64,000 nt of DNA from Hydractinia symbiolongicarpus (Eukaryota > Cnidaria > Hydrozoa > Anthoathecata > Hydractiniidae): positions 33,507,501 to 33,571,500 of the forward strand of contig NC_079878.1 in the NCBI RefSeq assembly GCF_029227915.1, given 5' to 3'. The notes beneath the pieces are model-generated. The model saw only the letters and a list, made by a program, of their open reading frames with translations. It was not told the DNA's origin and made no database searches. This document shows positions 24,325 through 37,649 of this stretch, piece by piece; within the stretch, counting starts at the first letter, position 1; each line of letters opens with the position of its first letter. The position numbers and the translations under genes were made by a program.

Positions 24325-25577
24325 CTTTCTTTGTATACATTCGACTATACGGGCCAAGCCCCGGATTTACGGGAAAACGCGGGATTTCGTTTGCCGGCGA
24401 TTAAACCTCTATCATTAAGCGTCTCATCAAAAATGAAAACATTTTTTAGAACTACAAGTCTCATGCGTTTTAGTGGTGAAAAAATAATTTAAAAAATCGT
24501 TCGGGAAATGAGTTTACTCCCTGGGTACTGTATTTGTATACTTTTGACTATACGGGCCGAGTCCGGGATTTACGGGAAATCGCGGATTATAGTTTGCCGA
24601 CGATTAAACTGCTTTTATTCAGCGTCTCATAAAAAAGGAAAACATTTTTGAAAACTACAAGTCTCATGCGTTTTAGTGGTGAAAAAATAATTTAAAAAAT
24701 CGTTCGGGAAATGAGTTTACTCCCTGGGTACTTTCTTTGTATACTTTTGACTATACGGGCCAAGCCGGGATTTACGGGAAATCGCGGGTTTTCGTTTGCC
24801 GGCGATTAAACTTCTTTTATTCAGCGTCTCATCAAAAATGTAAACATTTTTAAAAACTACAAGTCTGATGCGTTTTAGTGGTGAAAAAATAATTTAAAAA
24901 ATCGTTCTGGAAATGAGTTTACTCACAGGGTACTTTCTTTGTATACATTCGACTATACGGGCCAAGCCCCGGATTTACGGGAAAACGCGGGATTTCGTTT
25001 GCCGGCGATTAAACCTCTATCATTAAGCGTCTCATCAAAAATGAAAACATTTTTTAGAACTACAAGTCTCATGCGTTTTAGTGGTGAAAAAATAATTTAA
25101 AAAATCGTTCGGGAAATGAGTTTACTCCCTGGGTACTGTATTTGTATACTTTTGACTATACGGGCCGAGTCCGGGATTTACGGGAAATCGCGGATTATAG
25201 TTTGCCGACGATTAAACTGCTTTTATTCAGCGTCTCATAAAAAAGGAAAACATTTTTGAAAACTACAAGTCTCATGCGTTTTAGTGGTGAAAAAATAATT
25301 TAAAAAATCGTTCGGGAAATGAGTTTACTCCCTGGGTACTTTCTTTGTATACTTTTGACTATACGGGCCAAGCCGGGATTTACGGGAAATCGCGGGTTTT
25401 CGTTTGCCGGCGATTAAACTTCTTTTATTCAGCGTCTCATCAAAAATGTAAACATTTTTAAAAACTACAAGTCTGATGCGTTTTAGTGGTGAAAAAATAA
25501 TTTAAAAAATCGTTCTGGAAATGAGTTTACTCACAGGGTACTTTCTTTGTATACATTCGACTATACGGGCCAAGCCC
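24325..25577 (+). repeat. Three-monomer tandem duplication (608 bp) inside copy C
   Basis: About 24,325-24,968 is repeated at 24,933-25,577. Both copies carry CCTCTATCATTAAG, TTTTTTAGAACTAC, CTGGGTACTGTATTTG, GCGGATTATAG, GTTTGCCGACG and CTCATAAAAAAGG. The same set recurs a third time near 26,780-27,390 through the nine-monomer duplication. Confidence 0.85.
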
Positions 25578-28500
25578 GGGATTTACGGGAAATCGCGAGT
25601 TTTCGTTTTCCGGCAATTAAACCTCTTTCATTAAGCGTCTCATCAAAAATGAAAACATTTTTGAAAACTACAAGTCTCATGCGTTTTAGTGTTGAAAAAA
25701 AAATTTAAAAAATCGTTCGGGAAATGAGTTTACTCCCTGGGTACTTTCTTTGTATACATTCGACTATACGGGCCAAGCCCCGGATTTACGGGAAAACGCG
25801 GGATTTCGTTTGCCGGCGATTAAACCTCTTTCATTAAGCGTCTCATCAAAAATGAAAACATTTTTTAAAACTACAAGTCTCATGCGTTTTACTGGTGAAA
25901 AATTAATTTAAAAAATCGTTCGGGAAATGAGTTTACTCCCTGGATACTTTATTTGTATACTTTTGACTATACGGGCCGAGTCCGGGATTTACGGGAAATC
26001 GCGGATTTTAGTTTGCCGGTGATTAAACTGCTTTTATTCAGCGTCTCATCAAAAATGAAAACATTTTTGAAAACTACAAGTCTCATGCGTTTTAGTGGTG
26101 AAAAAATAATTTAAAAATTGTTCGGGAAATGAGTTTACTCCCTGGGTACTTTCTTTGCATACTTTTGACTATACGGGCCAAGCCGGGATTTACGGGAAAT
26201 CGCGGGTTTTCGTTTGCCGGCGATTAAACTTCTTTTATTCAGCGTCTCATCAAAAATGTAAACATTTTTAAAAACTACAAGTCTGATGCATTTTAGTGGT
26301 GAAAAAATAATTTAAAAAATCGTTCTGGAAATAAGTTTACTCACAGGGTACTTTCTTTGTATACATTCGACTATACGGGCCAAGCCCGGGATTTACGGGA
26401 AATCGCGGGTTTTCGTTTTCCGGCGATTAAACCTCTTTCATTAAGCGTCTCATCAAAAATGAAAACTTTTTTGAAAACTACAAGTCTCATGCGTTTTAGT
26501 GTTGAAAAAAAAATTTAAAAAATCGTTCGGGAAATGAGTTTACTCCCTGGGTACTTTCTTTGTATACTTTTGACTATACGGGCCAAGCCGGGATTTACGG
26601 GAAATCGCGGGTTTTCGTTTGCCGGCGATTAAACTTCTTTTATTCAGCGTCTCATCAAAAATGTAAACATTTTTAAAAACTACAAGTCTGATGCGTTTTA
26701 GTGGTGAAAAAATAATTTAAAAAATCGTTCTGGAAATGAGTTTACTCACAGGGTACTTTCTTTGTATACATTCGACTATACGGGCCAAGCCCCGGATTTA
26801 CGGGAAAACGCGGGATTTCGTTTGCCGGCGATTAAACCTCTATCATTAAGCGTCTCATCAAAAATGAAAACATTTTTTAGAACTACAAGTCTCATGCGTT
26901 TTAGTGGTGAAAAAATAATTTAAAAAATCGTTCGGGAAATGAGTTTACTCCCTGGGTACTGTATTTGTATACTTTTGACTATACGGGCCGAGTCCGGGAT
27001 TTACGGGAAATCGCGGATTATAGTTTGCCGACGATTAAACTGCTTTTATTCAGCGTCTCATAAAAAAGGAAAACATTTTTGAAAACTACAAGTCTCATGC
27101 GTTTTAGTGGTGAAAAAATAATTTAAAAAATCGTTCGGGAAATGAGTTTACTCCCTGGGTACTTTCTTTGTATACTTTTGACTATACGGGCCAAGCCGGG
27201 ATTTACGGGAAATCGCGGGTTTTCGTTTGCCGGCGATTAAACTTCTTTTATTCAGCGTCTCATCAAAAATGTAAACATTTTTAAAAACTACAAGTCTGAT
27301 GCGTTTTAGTGGTGAAAAAATAATTTAAAAAATCGTTCTGGAAATGAGTTTACTCACAGGGTACTTTCTTTGTATACATTCGACTATACGGGCCAAGCCC
27401 GGGATTTACGGGAAATCGCGAGTTTTCGTTTTCCGGCAATTAAACCTCTTTCATTAAGCGTCTCATCAAAAATGAAAACATTTTTGAAAACTACAAGTCT
27501 CATGCGTTTTAGTGTTGAAAAAAAAATTTAAAAAATCGTTCGGGAAATGAGTTTACTCCCTGGGTACTTTCTTTGTATACATTCGACTATACGGGCCAAG
27601 CCCCGGATTTACGGGAAAACGCGGGATTTCGTTTGCCGGCGATTAAACCTCTTTCATTAAGCGTCTCATCAAAAATGAAAACATTTTTTAAAACTACAAG
27701 TCTCATGCGTTTTACTGGTGAAAAATTAATTTAAAAAATCGTTCGGGAAATGAGTTTACTCCCTGGATACTTTATTTGTATACTTTTGACTATACGGGCC
27801 GAGTCCGGGATTTACGGGAAATCGCGGATTTTAGTTTGCCGGTGATTAAACTGCTTTTATTCAGCGTCTCATCAAAAATGAAAACATTTTTGAAAACTAC
27901 AAGTCTCATGCGTTTTAGTGGTGAAAAAATAATTTAAAAATTGTTCGGGAAATGAGTTTACTCCCTGGGTACTTTCTTTGCATACTTTTGACTATACGGG
28001 CCAAGCCGGGATTTACGGGAAATCGCGGGTTTTCGTTTGCCGGCGATTAAACTTCTTTTATTCAGCGTCTCATCAAAAATGTAAACATTTTTAAAAACTA
28101 CAAGTCTGATGCATTTTAGTGGTGAAAAAATAATTTAAAAAATCGTTCTGGAAATAAGTTTACTCACAGGGTACTTTCTTTGTATACATTCGACTATACG
28201 GGCCAAGCCCGGGATTTACGGGAAATCGCGGGTTTTCGTTTTCCGGCGATTAAACCTCTTTCATTAAGCGTCTCATCAAAAATGAAAACTTTTTTGAAAA
28301 CTACAAGTCTCATGCGTTTTAGTGTTGAAAAAAAAATTTAAAAAATCGTTCGGGAAATGAGTTTACTCTCTGGGTACTTTCTTTGTATACTTTTGACTAT
28401 ACGGGCCAAGCCGGGATTTACGGGAAATCGCGGGTTTTCGTTTGCCGGCGATTAAACTTCTTTTATTCAGCGTCTCATCAAAAATGTAAACATTTTTAAA

Positions 28501-28616
28501 AACTACAAGTCTGATGCGTTTTAGTGGTGGAAAAATAATTTAAAAAATCGTTCTGGAAATGAGTTTACTCACAGGGTACTTTCTTTGTATACATTCGACT
28601 ATACGGGCCAAGCCCG
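24690..28616 (+). repeat. Nine-monomer tandem duplication (1,823 bp) inside copy C
   Basis: About 24,690-26,793 matches 26,513-28,616 at 1,823 bp. Shared rare variants include GCATTTTAGTGG, GAAATAAGTTTAC, CCTGGATAC, GTTTTACTGGTGAAAAATTAA, TTTGCATAC and the shortened TTTAAAAATTGTTC junction (26,117 and 27,940). Differences include ACTCCCTGGG against ACTCTCTGGG near 26,545/28,368 and GTGGTGAAAA against GTGGTGGAAAA. The ACTCTCTGGG form is also found at 36,668, 41,863 and 49,756, so it was the version passed on in the large units. Confidence 0.85.
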
Positions 28617-31600
28617 GGATTTACGGGAAATCGCGAGTTTTCGTTTTCCGGCAATTAAACCTCTTTCATTAAGCGTCTCATCAAAAATGAAAACATTTTT
28701 GAAAACTACAAGTCTCATGCGTTTTAGTGTTGAAAAAAAAATTTAAAAAATCGTTCGGGAAATGAGTTTACTCCCTGGGTACTTTCTTTGTATACATTCG
28801 ACTATACGGGCCAAGCCCCGGATTTACGGGAAAACGCGGGATTTCGTTTGCCGGCGATTAAACCTCTTTCATTAAGCGTCTCATCAAAAATGAAAACATT
28901 TTTTAAAACTACAAGTCTCATGCGTTTTAGTGGTGAAAAATTAATTTAAAAAATCGTTCGGGAAATGAGTTTACTCCCTGGGTACTATCTTTGTATACAT
29001 TCGACTATACGGGCCAAGCCCCGGATTTACGGGAAAACGCAAGATTTCGTTTGCCGGCGATTAAACCTCTTTCATTAAGCGTCTCATTAAAAATGAAAAC
29101 ATTTTTGAAAACTACAAGTCTCATGCGTTTTAGTGGTGAAAAAATAATTTAAAAAATCGTTCGGGAAATGAGTTTACTCCCTGGGTACTTTCTTTGTATA
29201 CTTTTGACTATACGGGCCGAGTCCGGGATTTACGGGAAATCGCGGATTTTCGTTTCCCGGCGATTAAACTTCTTTTATTCAGCGTCCCATCAAATATGAA
29301 AATATTTTTGAAAACTACAAGTCTCATGCGTTTAGTGGTAAAAAAATAATATAAAAAATCGTTCGGGAAATGAGTTTACTCCCTGGGTACTTTCTTTGTA
29401 TACTTTTGACTATACGGGCCAAGCCGGGATTTACGGGAAATCGCGGGTTTTCGTTTGCCGGCGATTAAACTTCTTTTATTCAGCGTCTCATCAAAAATGA
29501 AAACATTTTTAAAAACTACAAGTCTTATGCGTTTTAGTGGTGAAAAAATAATTTAAAAAATCGTTCTGGAAATGAGTTTACTCACAGGGTACTTTCTTTG
29601 TATACATTCGACTATACGTGCCAAGCCCGGGATTTACGAGAAATCGCGGGTTTTCGTTTGCCGGCGATTAAACTTCTTTTATTCAGCGTCTCATCAAAAA
29701 TGAAAACATTTTTGAAAACTACAAGTCTGATGCGTTTTAGTGGTGAAAAAATAATTTAAAAAATCGTTCTGGAAATGAGTTTACTCACAGGGTACTTTCT
29801 TTGTATACATTCGACTATACGGGCCAAGCCCGGGATTTACGGGAAATTGCGGGTTTTCGTTTTCCGGCGATTAAACCTCTTTCATTAGGCGTCTCATCAA
29901 AAATGAAAACATTTTTGAAAACTACAAGTCTCATGCGTTTTAGTGTTGAAAAAAAAATTTGAAAAATCGTTCGGGAATGGAGTTTACTCCCTGGGTACTT
30001 TCTTTGTATACATTCGACTATACGGGCCAAGTCCCGGATTTACGGGAAAACGCGGGATTTCGTTTGCCGGCGATTAAACCTCTTTCATTAAGCGTCTCAT
30101 CAAAAATGAAAACATTTTTTAAAACTACAAGTCTCATGCGTTTTAGTGGTGAAAAAATAATTTAAAAAATCGTTCGGGAAATGAGTTTACTACCTGGGTA
30201 CTTTATTTGTATACTTTTGACTATACGGGCCGAGTCCGGGATTTACGGGAAATCGCGGATTTTCGTTTGCCGGCGATTAAACTGCTTTTATTCAGCGTCT
30301 CATCAAAAATGAAAACATTTTTGAAAACTACAAGTCTCATGCGTTTTAGTGGTGAAAAAATAATTTAAAAAATCGTTCGTGAAATGAGTTTACTCCCTGG
30401 GTACTTTCTTTGTATACTTTTGACTATACGGGCCAAGCCGGGATTTACGGGAAATTGCGGGTTTTCGTTTGCCGGCGATTAAACTTCTTTTATTCAGCGT
30501 CCCATCAAATATGAAAATATTTTTGAAAACTACAAGTCTCATGCGTTTAGTGGTAAAAAAATAATATAAAAAATCTTTCGGGAAATGAGTTTACTCCCTG
30601 GGTACTTTCTTTGTATACTTTTGACTATACGGGCCGAGTCCGGGATTTACGGGAAATCGCGGATTTTCGTTTCCTGGCGATTAAACTTCTTTTATTCAGC
30701 GTCCCATCAAATATGAAAATATTTTTGAAAACTACAAGTCTCATGCGTTTAGTGGTAAAAAAATAATATAAAAAATCGTTCGGGAAATGAATTTACTCCC
30801 TGGGTACTTTCTTTGTATACTTTTGACTATACGGGCCAAGCCGGGATTTACGGGAAATCGCGGGTTTTCGTTTGCCGGCGATTAAACTTCTTTTATTCAG
30901 CGTCTCATCAAAAATGAAAACATTTTTAAAAACTACAAGTCTTATGCGTTTTAGTGGTGAAAAAATAATTTAAAAAATCGTTCGGGAAATGAGTTTACTC
31001 CCTGGGTACTTTCTTTGTATACTTTTGACTATACGGGCCAAGCCGGGATTTACGGGAAATCTCGGATTTTCGTTTCCCGGCGATTAAACTTCTTTTATTC
31101 AGCGTCCCATCAAATATGAAAATATTTTCGAAAACTACAAGTCTCATGCGTTTAGTGGTAAAAAAATAATATAAAAAATCGTTCGGGAAATGAATTTACT
31201 CCCTGGGTACTTTCTTTGTATACTTTTGACTACACGGGCCAAGCCGGGGTTTACGGGAAATCGCGGGTTTTCGTTTGCCGGCGATTAAACTTCTTTTATT
31301 CAGCGTCTCATCAAAAATGAAAACATTTTTAAAAACTACAAGTCTTATGCGTTTTAGTGGTGAAAAAATAATTTAAAAAATCGCTCTGGAAATGAGTTTA
31401 CTCACAGGGTACTTTCTTTGTATACATTCGACTATACGTGCCAAGCCCGGGATTTACGAGAAATCGCGGGTTTTCGTTTGCCGGCGATTAAACTTCTTTT
31501 ATTCAGCGTCTCATCAAAAATGAAAACATTTTTGAAAACTACAAGTCTGATGCGTTTTAGTGGTGAAAAAATAATTTAAAAAATCGTTCTGGAAATGAGT

Positions 31601-34600
31601 TTACTCACAGGGTACTTTCTTTGTATACATTCGACTATACGGGCCAAGCCCGGGATTTACGGGAAATTGCGGGTTTTCGTTTTCCGGCGATTAAACCTCT
31701 TTCATTAGGCGTCTCATCAAAAATGAAAACATTTTTGAAAACTACAAGTCTCATGCGTTTTAGTGTTGAAAAAAAAATTTAAAAAATCGTTCGGGAATCG
31801 AGTTTACTCCCTGGGTACTTTCTTTGTATACATTCGACTATACGGGCCAAGTCCCGGATTTACGGGAAAACGCGGGATTTCGTTTGCCGGCGATTAAACC
31901 TCTTTCATTAAGCGTCTCATCAAAAATGAAAACATTTTTTTAAACTACAAGTCTCATGCGTTTTAGTGGTGAAAAAATAATTTAAAAAATCGTTCGGGAA
32001 ATGAGTTTACTACCTGGGTACTTTATTTGTATACTTTTGACTATACGGGCCGAGTCCGGGATTTACGGGAAATCGCGGATTTTCGTTTGCCGGCGATTAA
32101 ACTGCTTTTATTCAGCGTCTCATCAAAAATGAAAACATTTTTGAAAACTACAAGTCTCATGCGTTTTAGTGGTGAAAAAATAATTTAAAAAATCGTTCGG
32201 GAAATGAGTTTACTCCCTGGGTACTTTCTTTGTATACTTTTGACTATACGGGCCAAGCCGGGATTTACGGGAAATCGCGGATTTTCGTTTCCCGGCGATT
32301 AAACTTCTTTTATTCAGCGTCCCATCAAATATGAAAATATTTTTGAAAACTACAAGTCTCATGCGTTTAGTGGTAAAAAAATAATATAAAAAATCGTTCG
32401 GGAAATGAGTTTACTCCCTGGGTACTTTCTTTGTATACTTTTGACTATACGGGCCAAGCCGGGATTTACGGGAAATCGCGGGTTTTCGTTTGCCGGCGAT
32501 TAAACTTCTTTTATTCAGCGTCTCATCAAAAATGAAAACATTTTTAAAAACTACAAGTCTTATGCGTTTTAGTGGTGAAAAAATAATTTAAAAAATCGTT
32601 CGGGAAATGAGTTTACTCCCTGGGTACTTTCTTTGTATACTTTTGACTATACGGGCCAAGCCGGGATTTACGGGAAATCTCGGGTTTTCGTTTGCCGGCG
32701 ATTAAACTTCTTTTATTCAGCGTCTCATCAAAAATGAAAACATTTTTAAAAACTACAAGTCTTATGCGTTTTAGTGGTAAAAAAATAATTTAAAAAATCG
32801 TTTTGGAAATGAGTTTACTCCCTGGGTACTTTCTTTGTATACATTCGACTATACGTGCCAAGCCTGGGATTTACGAGAAATCGCGGGTTTTCGTTTGCCG
32901 GCGATTAAACTTCTTTTATTCTGCGTCTCATCAAAAATGAAAACATTTTTGAAAACTACAAGTCTCATGCGTTTTAGTGGTGAAAAAATAATTTAAAAAA
33001 TCGTTCTGGAAATGAGTTTACTCACAGGGTACTTTCTTTGTATACATTTGACTATACGGGCCAAGCCCGGGATTTACGGGAAATCGCGGGTTTTCGATTG
33101 CCGGCGAATAAACTTCTTTTATTCAGCGTCTCATCAAAAATGAAAACATTTTTAAAAACTACAAGTCTTATGCGTTTTAGTGGGGAAAGTATAATTTAAA
33201 AAATCGTTCTGGAAATGAGTTTACTTCCTGGGTACTTTCTTTGTATACTTTTGACTATACGGGCCGAGTCCGGGATTTAGGGAAATCGCAGGTTTTCGTT
33301 TGCCGGCGATTAAACTGCTTTTATTCAGTGTCTCATCAAAAATGAAAACATTTTTGAAAACTACAAGTCTCATGCGTTTTAGTGGTGAAAAAGTAATTTA
33401 AAAAATCGTTCGGGAAATGATTTTACTCCCTGGGTACTTTCTTTGTATACTTTTGACTATACGGGCCGAGTCCGGGATTTAGGGAAATTGCAGGTTTTCG
33501 TTTGCCGGCAATTAAACTGCTTTTATTCAGCGTCTCATTAAAAATGAAAACATTTTTGAAAACTACAAGTCTCATGCGTTTTAGTGGTGAAAAAATAATT
33601 TAAAAAATCGTTCGGGAAATGAGTTTATTCCCTGGGTACTTTCTTTGTATACTTTTGACTATACGGGCCAAGCCGGGATTTACGGGAAATCGCGGGTTTT
33701 CGTTTGCCGGCGATTAAACTTCTTTTATTCAGCGTCTCATCAAAAATGTAAGCATTTTTAAAAACTACAAGTGTGATGCGTTTTAGTGGTGAAAAAATAA
33801 TTCAAAAAATCGTTCTGGAAATGAGTTTACTCACAGGGTACTTTCTTTGTATACATTCGACTATACGGGCCAAGCCCGGGATTTACGGGAAATCGCGAGT
33901 TTTCGTTTTCCGGCGATTAAACCTCTTTCATTAAGCGTCTCATTAAAAATGAAAACATTTTTGAAAACTACAAGTCTCATGCGTTTTTGTGTTGAAAAAA
34001 AATTTTAAAAAATCGTTCGGGAAATGAGTTTACTTCCTGGGTACTTTCTTTGTATACATTCGACTATACGGGCCAAGCCCCAGATTTACGGGAAATCGCG
34101 GGTTTTCGTTTGCCGGCGATTAAACTTCTTTTATTCAGCGTCTCATCAAAAATGAAAAAATTTTTAAAAACTACAAGTCTTATGCGTTTTAGTGGTGAAA
34201 AAGTAATTTAAAAAATCGTTCGGGAAATGATTTTACTCCCTGGGTACTTTCTTTGTATATTTTTGACTATACGGGCCAAGCCCGGGATTTACGGGAAATC
34301 GCGGGTTTTCGTTTGCCGGCGATTAAACTTCTTTTATTCAGCGTCTCATCAAAAATGAAAACATTTTTAAAAACTACAAGTCTTATGCGTTTTAGTGGGG
34401 AAATTATAATTTAAAAAATCGTCCTGGAAATGAGTTTACTCCCTGGGTACTTTCTTTGTATACTTTTGACTATACGGGCCGAGTCCGGGATTTAGGGAAA
34501 TTGCAGGTTTTCGTTTGCCGGCGATTAAACTGCTTTTATTCAGCGTCTCATTAAAAATGAAAACATTTTTGAAAACTACAAGTCTCATGCGTTTTAGTGG

Positions 34601-37600
34601 TGAAAAAATAATTTAAAAAATCGTTCGGGAAATGAGTTTATTCCCTGGGTACTTTCTTTGTATACTTTTGACTATACGGGCCAAGCCGGGATTTACGGGA
34701 AATCGCGGGTTTTCGTTTGCCGGCGATTAAACTTCTTTTATTCAGCGTCTCATCAAAAATGTAAACATTTTTAAAAACTACAAGTGTGATGCGTTTTAGT
34801 GGTGAAAAAATAATTCAAAAAATCGTTCTGGAAATGAGTTTACTCACAGGGTACTTTCTTTGTATACATTCGACTATACGGGCCAAGCCCGGTATTTACG
34901 GGAAATCGCGAGTTTTCGTTTTCCGGCGATTAAACCTCTTTCATTAAGCGTCTCATCAAAAATGAAAACATTTTTGAAAACTACAAGTCTCATGCGTTTT
35001 AGTGTTGAAAAAAAATTTTAAAAAATCGTTCGGGAAATGAGTTTACTCCCTGGGTACTTTCTTTGTATACATTCGACTATACGGGCCAAGCCCCGGATTT
35101 ACGGGAAAACGCGGGATTTCGTTTGCCGGCGATTAAACCTCTATCATTAAGCGTCTCATAAAAAATGAAAACATTTTTTAGAACTACAAGTCTCATGCGT
35201 TTTAGTGGTGAAAAAATAATTTAAAAAATCGTTCGGGAAATGAGTTTACTCCCTGGGTACTGTATTTGTATACTTTTGACTATACGGGCCGAGTCCGGGA
35301 TTTACGGGAAATCGCGGATTATAGTTTGCCGACGATTAAACTGCTTTTATTCAGCGTCTCATCAAAAATGAAAACATTTTTGAAAACTACAAGTCTCATG
35401 CGTTTTAGTGGTGAAAAAATAATTTAAAAAATCGTTCGGGAAATGAGTTTACTCCCTGGGTACTTTCTTTGTATACTTTTGACTATACGGGCCAAGCCGG
35501 GATTTACGGGAAATCGCGGGTTTTCGTTTGCCGGCGATTAAACTTCTTTTATTCAGCGTCTCATCAAAAATGTAAACATTTTTAAAAACTACAAGTCTGA
35601 TGCGTTTTAGTGGTGAAAAAATAATTTAAAAAATCGTTCTGGAAATGAGTTTACTCACAGGGTACTTTCTTTGTATACATTCGACTATACGGGCCAAGCC
35701 CGGGATTTACGGGAAATCGCGAGTTTTCGTTTTCCGGCAATTAAACCTCTTTCATTAAGCGTCTCATCAAAAATGAAAACATTTTTAAAAACTACAAGTC
35801 TCATGCATTTTAATGTTGAAAAAAAAATTTAAAAAATCGTTCGGGAAATGAGTTTACTCCCTGGGTACTTTCTTTGTATACATTCGACTATACGGGCCAA
35901 GCCCCGGATTTACGGGAAAACGCGGGATTTCGTTTGCCGGCGATTAAACCTCTTTCATTAAGCGTCTCATCAAAAATGAAAACATTTTTTAAAACTACAA
36001 GTCTCATGCGTTTTAGTGGTGAAAAATTAATTTAAAAAATCGTTCGGGAAATGAATTTACTCCCTGGGTACTTTATTTGTATACTTTTGACTATACGGGC
36101 CGAGTCCGGGATTTACGGGAAATCGCGGATTTTAGTTTGCCGGTGATTAAACTGCTTTTATTCAGCGTCTCATCAAAAATGAAAACATTTTTGAAAACTA
36201 CAAGTCTCATGCGTTTTAGTGGTGAAAAAATAATTTAAAAATTGTTCGGGAAATGAGTTTACTCCCTGGGTACTTTCTTTGCATACTTTTGACTATACGG
36301 GCCAAGCCGGGATTTACGGGAAATCGCGGGTTTTCGTTTGCCGGCGATTAAACTTCTTTTATTCAGCGTCTCATCAAAAATGTAAACATTTTTAAAAACT
36401 ACAAGTCTGATGCATTTTAGTGGTGAAAAAATAATTTAAAAAATCGTTCTGGAAATAAGTTTACTCACAGGGTACTTTCTTTGTATACATTCGACTATAC
36501 GGGCCAAGCCCGGGATTTACGGGAAATCGCGGGTTTTCGTTTTCCGGCGATTAAACCTCTTTTATTAAGCGTCTCATCAAAAATGAAAACTTTTTTGAAA
36601 ACTACAAGTCTCATGCGTTTTAGTGTTGAAAAAAAAATTTAAAAAATCGTTCGGGAAATGAGTTTACTCTCTGGGTACTTTCTTTGTATACTTTTGACTA
36701 TACGGGCCAAGCCGGGATTTACGGGAAATCGCGGGTTTTCGTTTGCCGGCGATTATACTTCTTTTATTCAGCGTCTCATCAAAAATGTAAACATTTTTAA
36801 AAACTACAAGTCTGATGCGTTTTAGTGGTGAAAAAATAATTTAAAAAATCGTTCTGGAAATGAGTTTACTCACAGGGTACTTTCTTTGTATACATTCGAC
36901 TATACGGGCCAAGCCCGGGATTTACGAGAAATCGCGAGTTTTCGTTTTCCGGCAATTAAACCTCTTTCATTAAGCGTCTCATCAAAAATGAAAACATTTT
37001 TGAAAACTACAAGTCTCATGCGTTTTAGTGTTGAAAAAAAAATTTAAAAAATCGTTCGGGAAATGAGTTTACTCCTTGGGTACTTTCTTTGTATACATTC
37101 GACTATACGGGCCAAGCCCCGGATTTACGGGAAAACGCGGGATTTCGTTTGCCGGCGATTAAACCTCTTTCATTAAGCGTCTCATCAAAAATGAAAACAT
37201 TTTTTAAAACTACAAGTCTCATGCGTTTTAGTGGTGAAAAATTAATTTAAAAAATCGTTCGGGAAATGAGTTTACTCCCTGGGTACTTTATTTGTATACT
37301 TTTGACTATACGGGCCGAGTCCGGGATTTACGGGAAATCGCGGATTTTAGTTTGCCGGTGATTAAACTGCTTTTATTCAGCGTCTCATCAAAAATGAAAA
37401 CATTTTTGAAAACTACAAGTCTCATGCGTTTAAGTGGTGAAAAAATAATTTAAAAAATCGTTCGGGAAATGAGTTTACTCCCTGGGTACTTTCTTTGCAT
37501 ACTTTTGACTATACGGGCCAAGCCGGGATTTACGGGAAATCGCGGGTTTTCGTTTGCCGGCGATTAAACTTCTTTTATTCAGCGTCTCATCAAAAATGTA

Positions 37601-37649
37601 AACATTTTTAAAAACTACAAGTCTGATGCATTTTAGTGGTGAAAAAATA

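Larger units (their letters stand above)
16795..28942 (+). repeat. Large higher-order unit, copy C (~12.15 kb, ~60 monomers)
   Basis: The first part matches copy A at an offset of 12,148-12,151 bp. Shared markers in the same order include TGGGTACTATC with CTCATTAAAAATG near 16,836 and 28,984, GTTTCCCGG near 17,105 and 29,254, GGGAAT(C/G)GAGTTTAC near 17,825 and 29,974, ACTACCTGGG near 18,040 and 30,189, GTTTTGGAAATG near 20,650 and 32,801, and TTACTTCCTGG near 21,070 and 33,221. The offset then falls in steps to 11,948, 11,341, 10,732 and 10,124 by 26 kb. So C holds about ten monomers that A lacks in this part, chiefly through the local duplications listed separately. Its last kilobase (27,895-28,942) matches the last kilobase of A (41,390-42,437), which fixes the unit ends. 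Confidence 0.85.
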
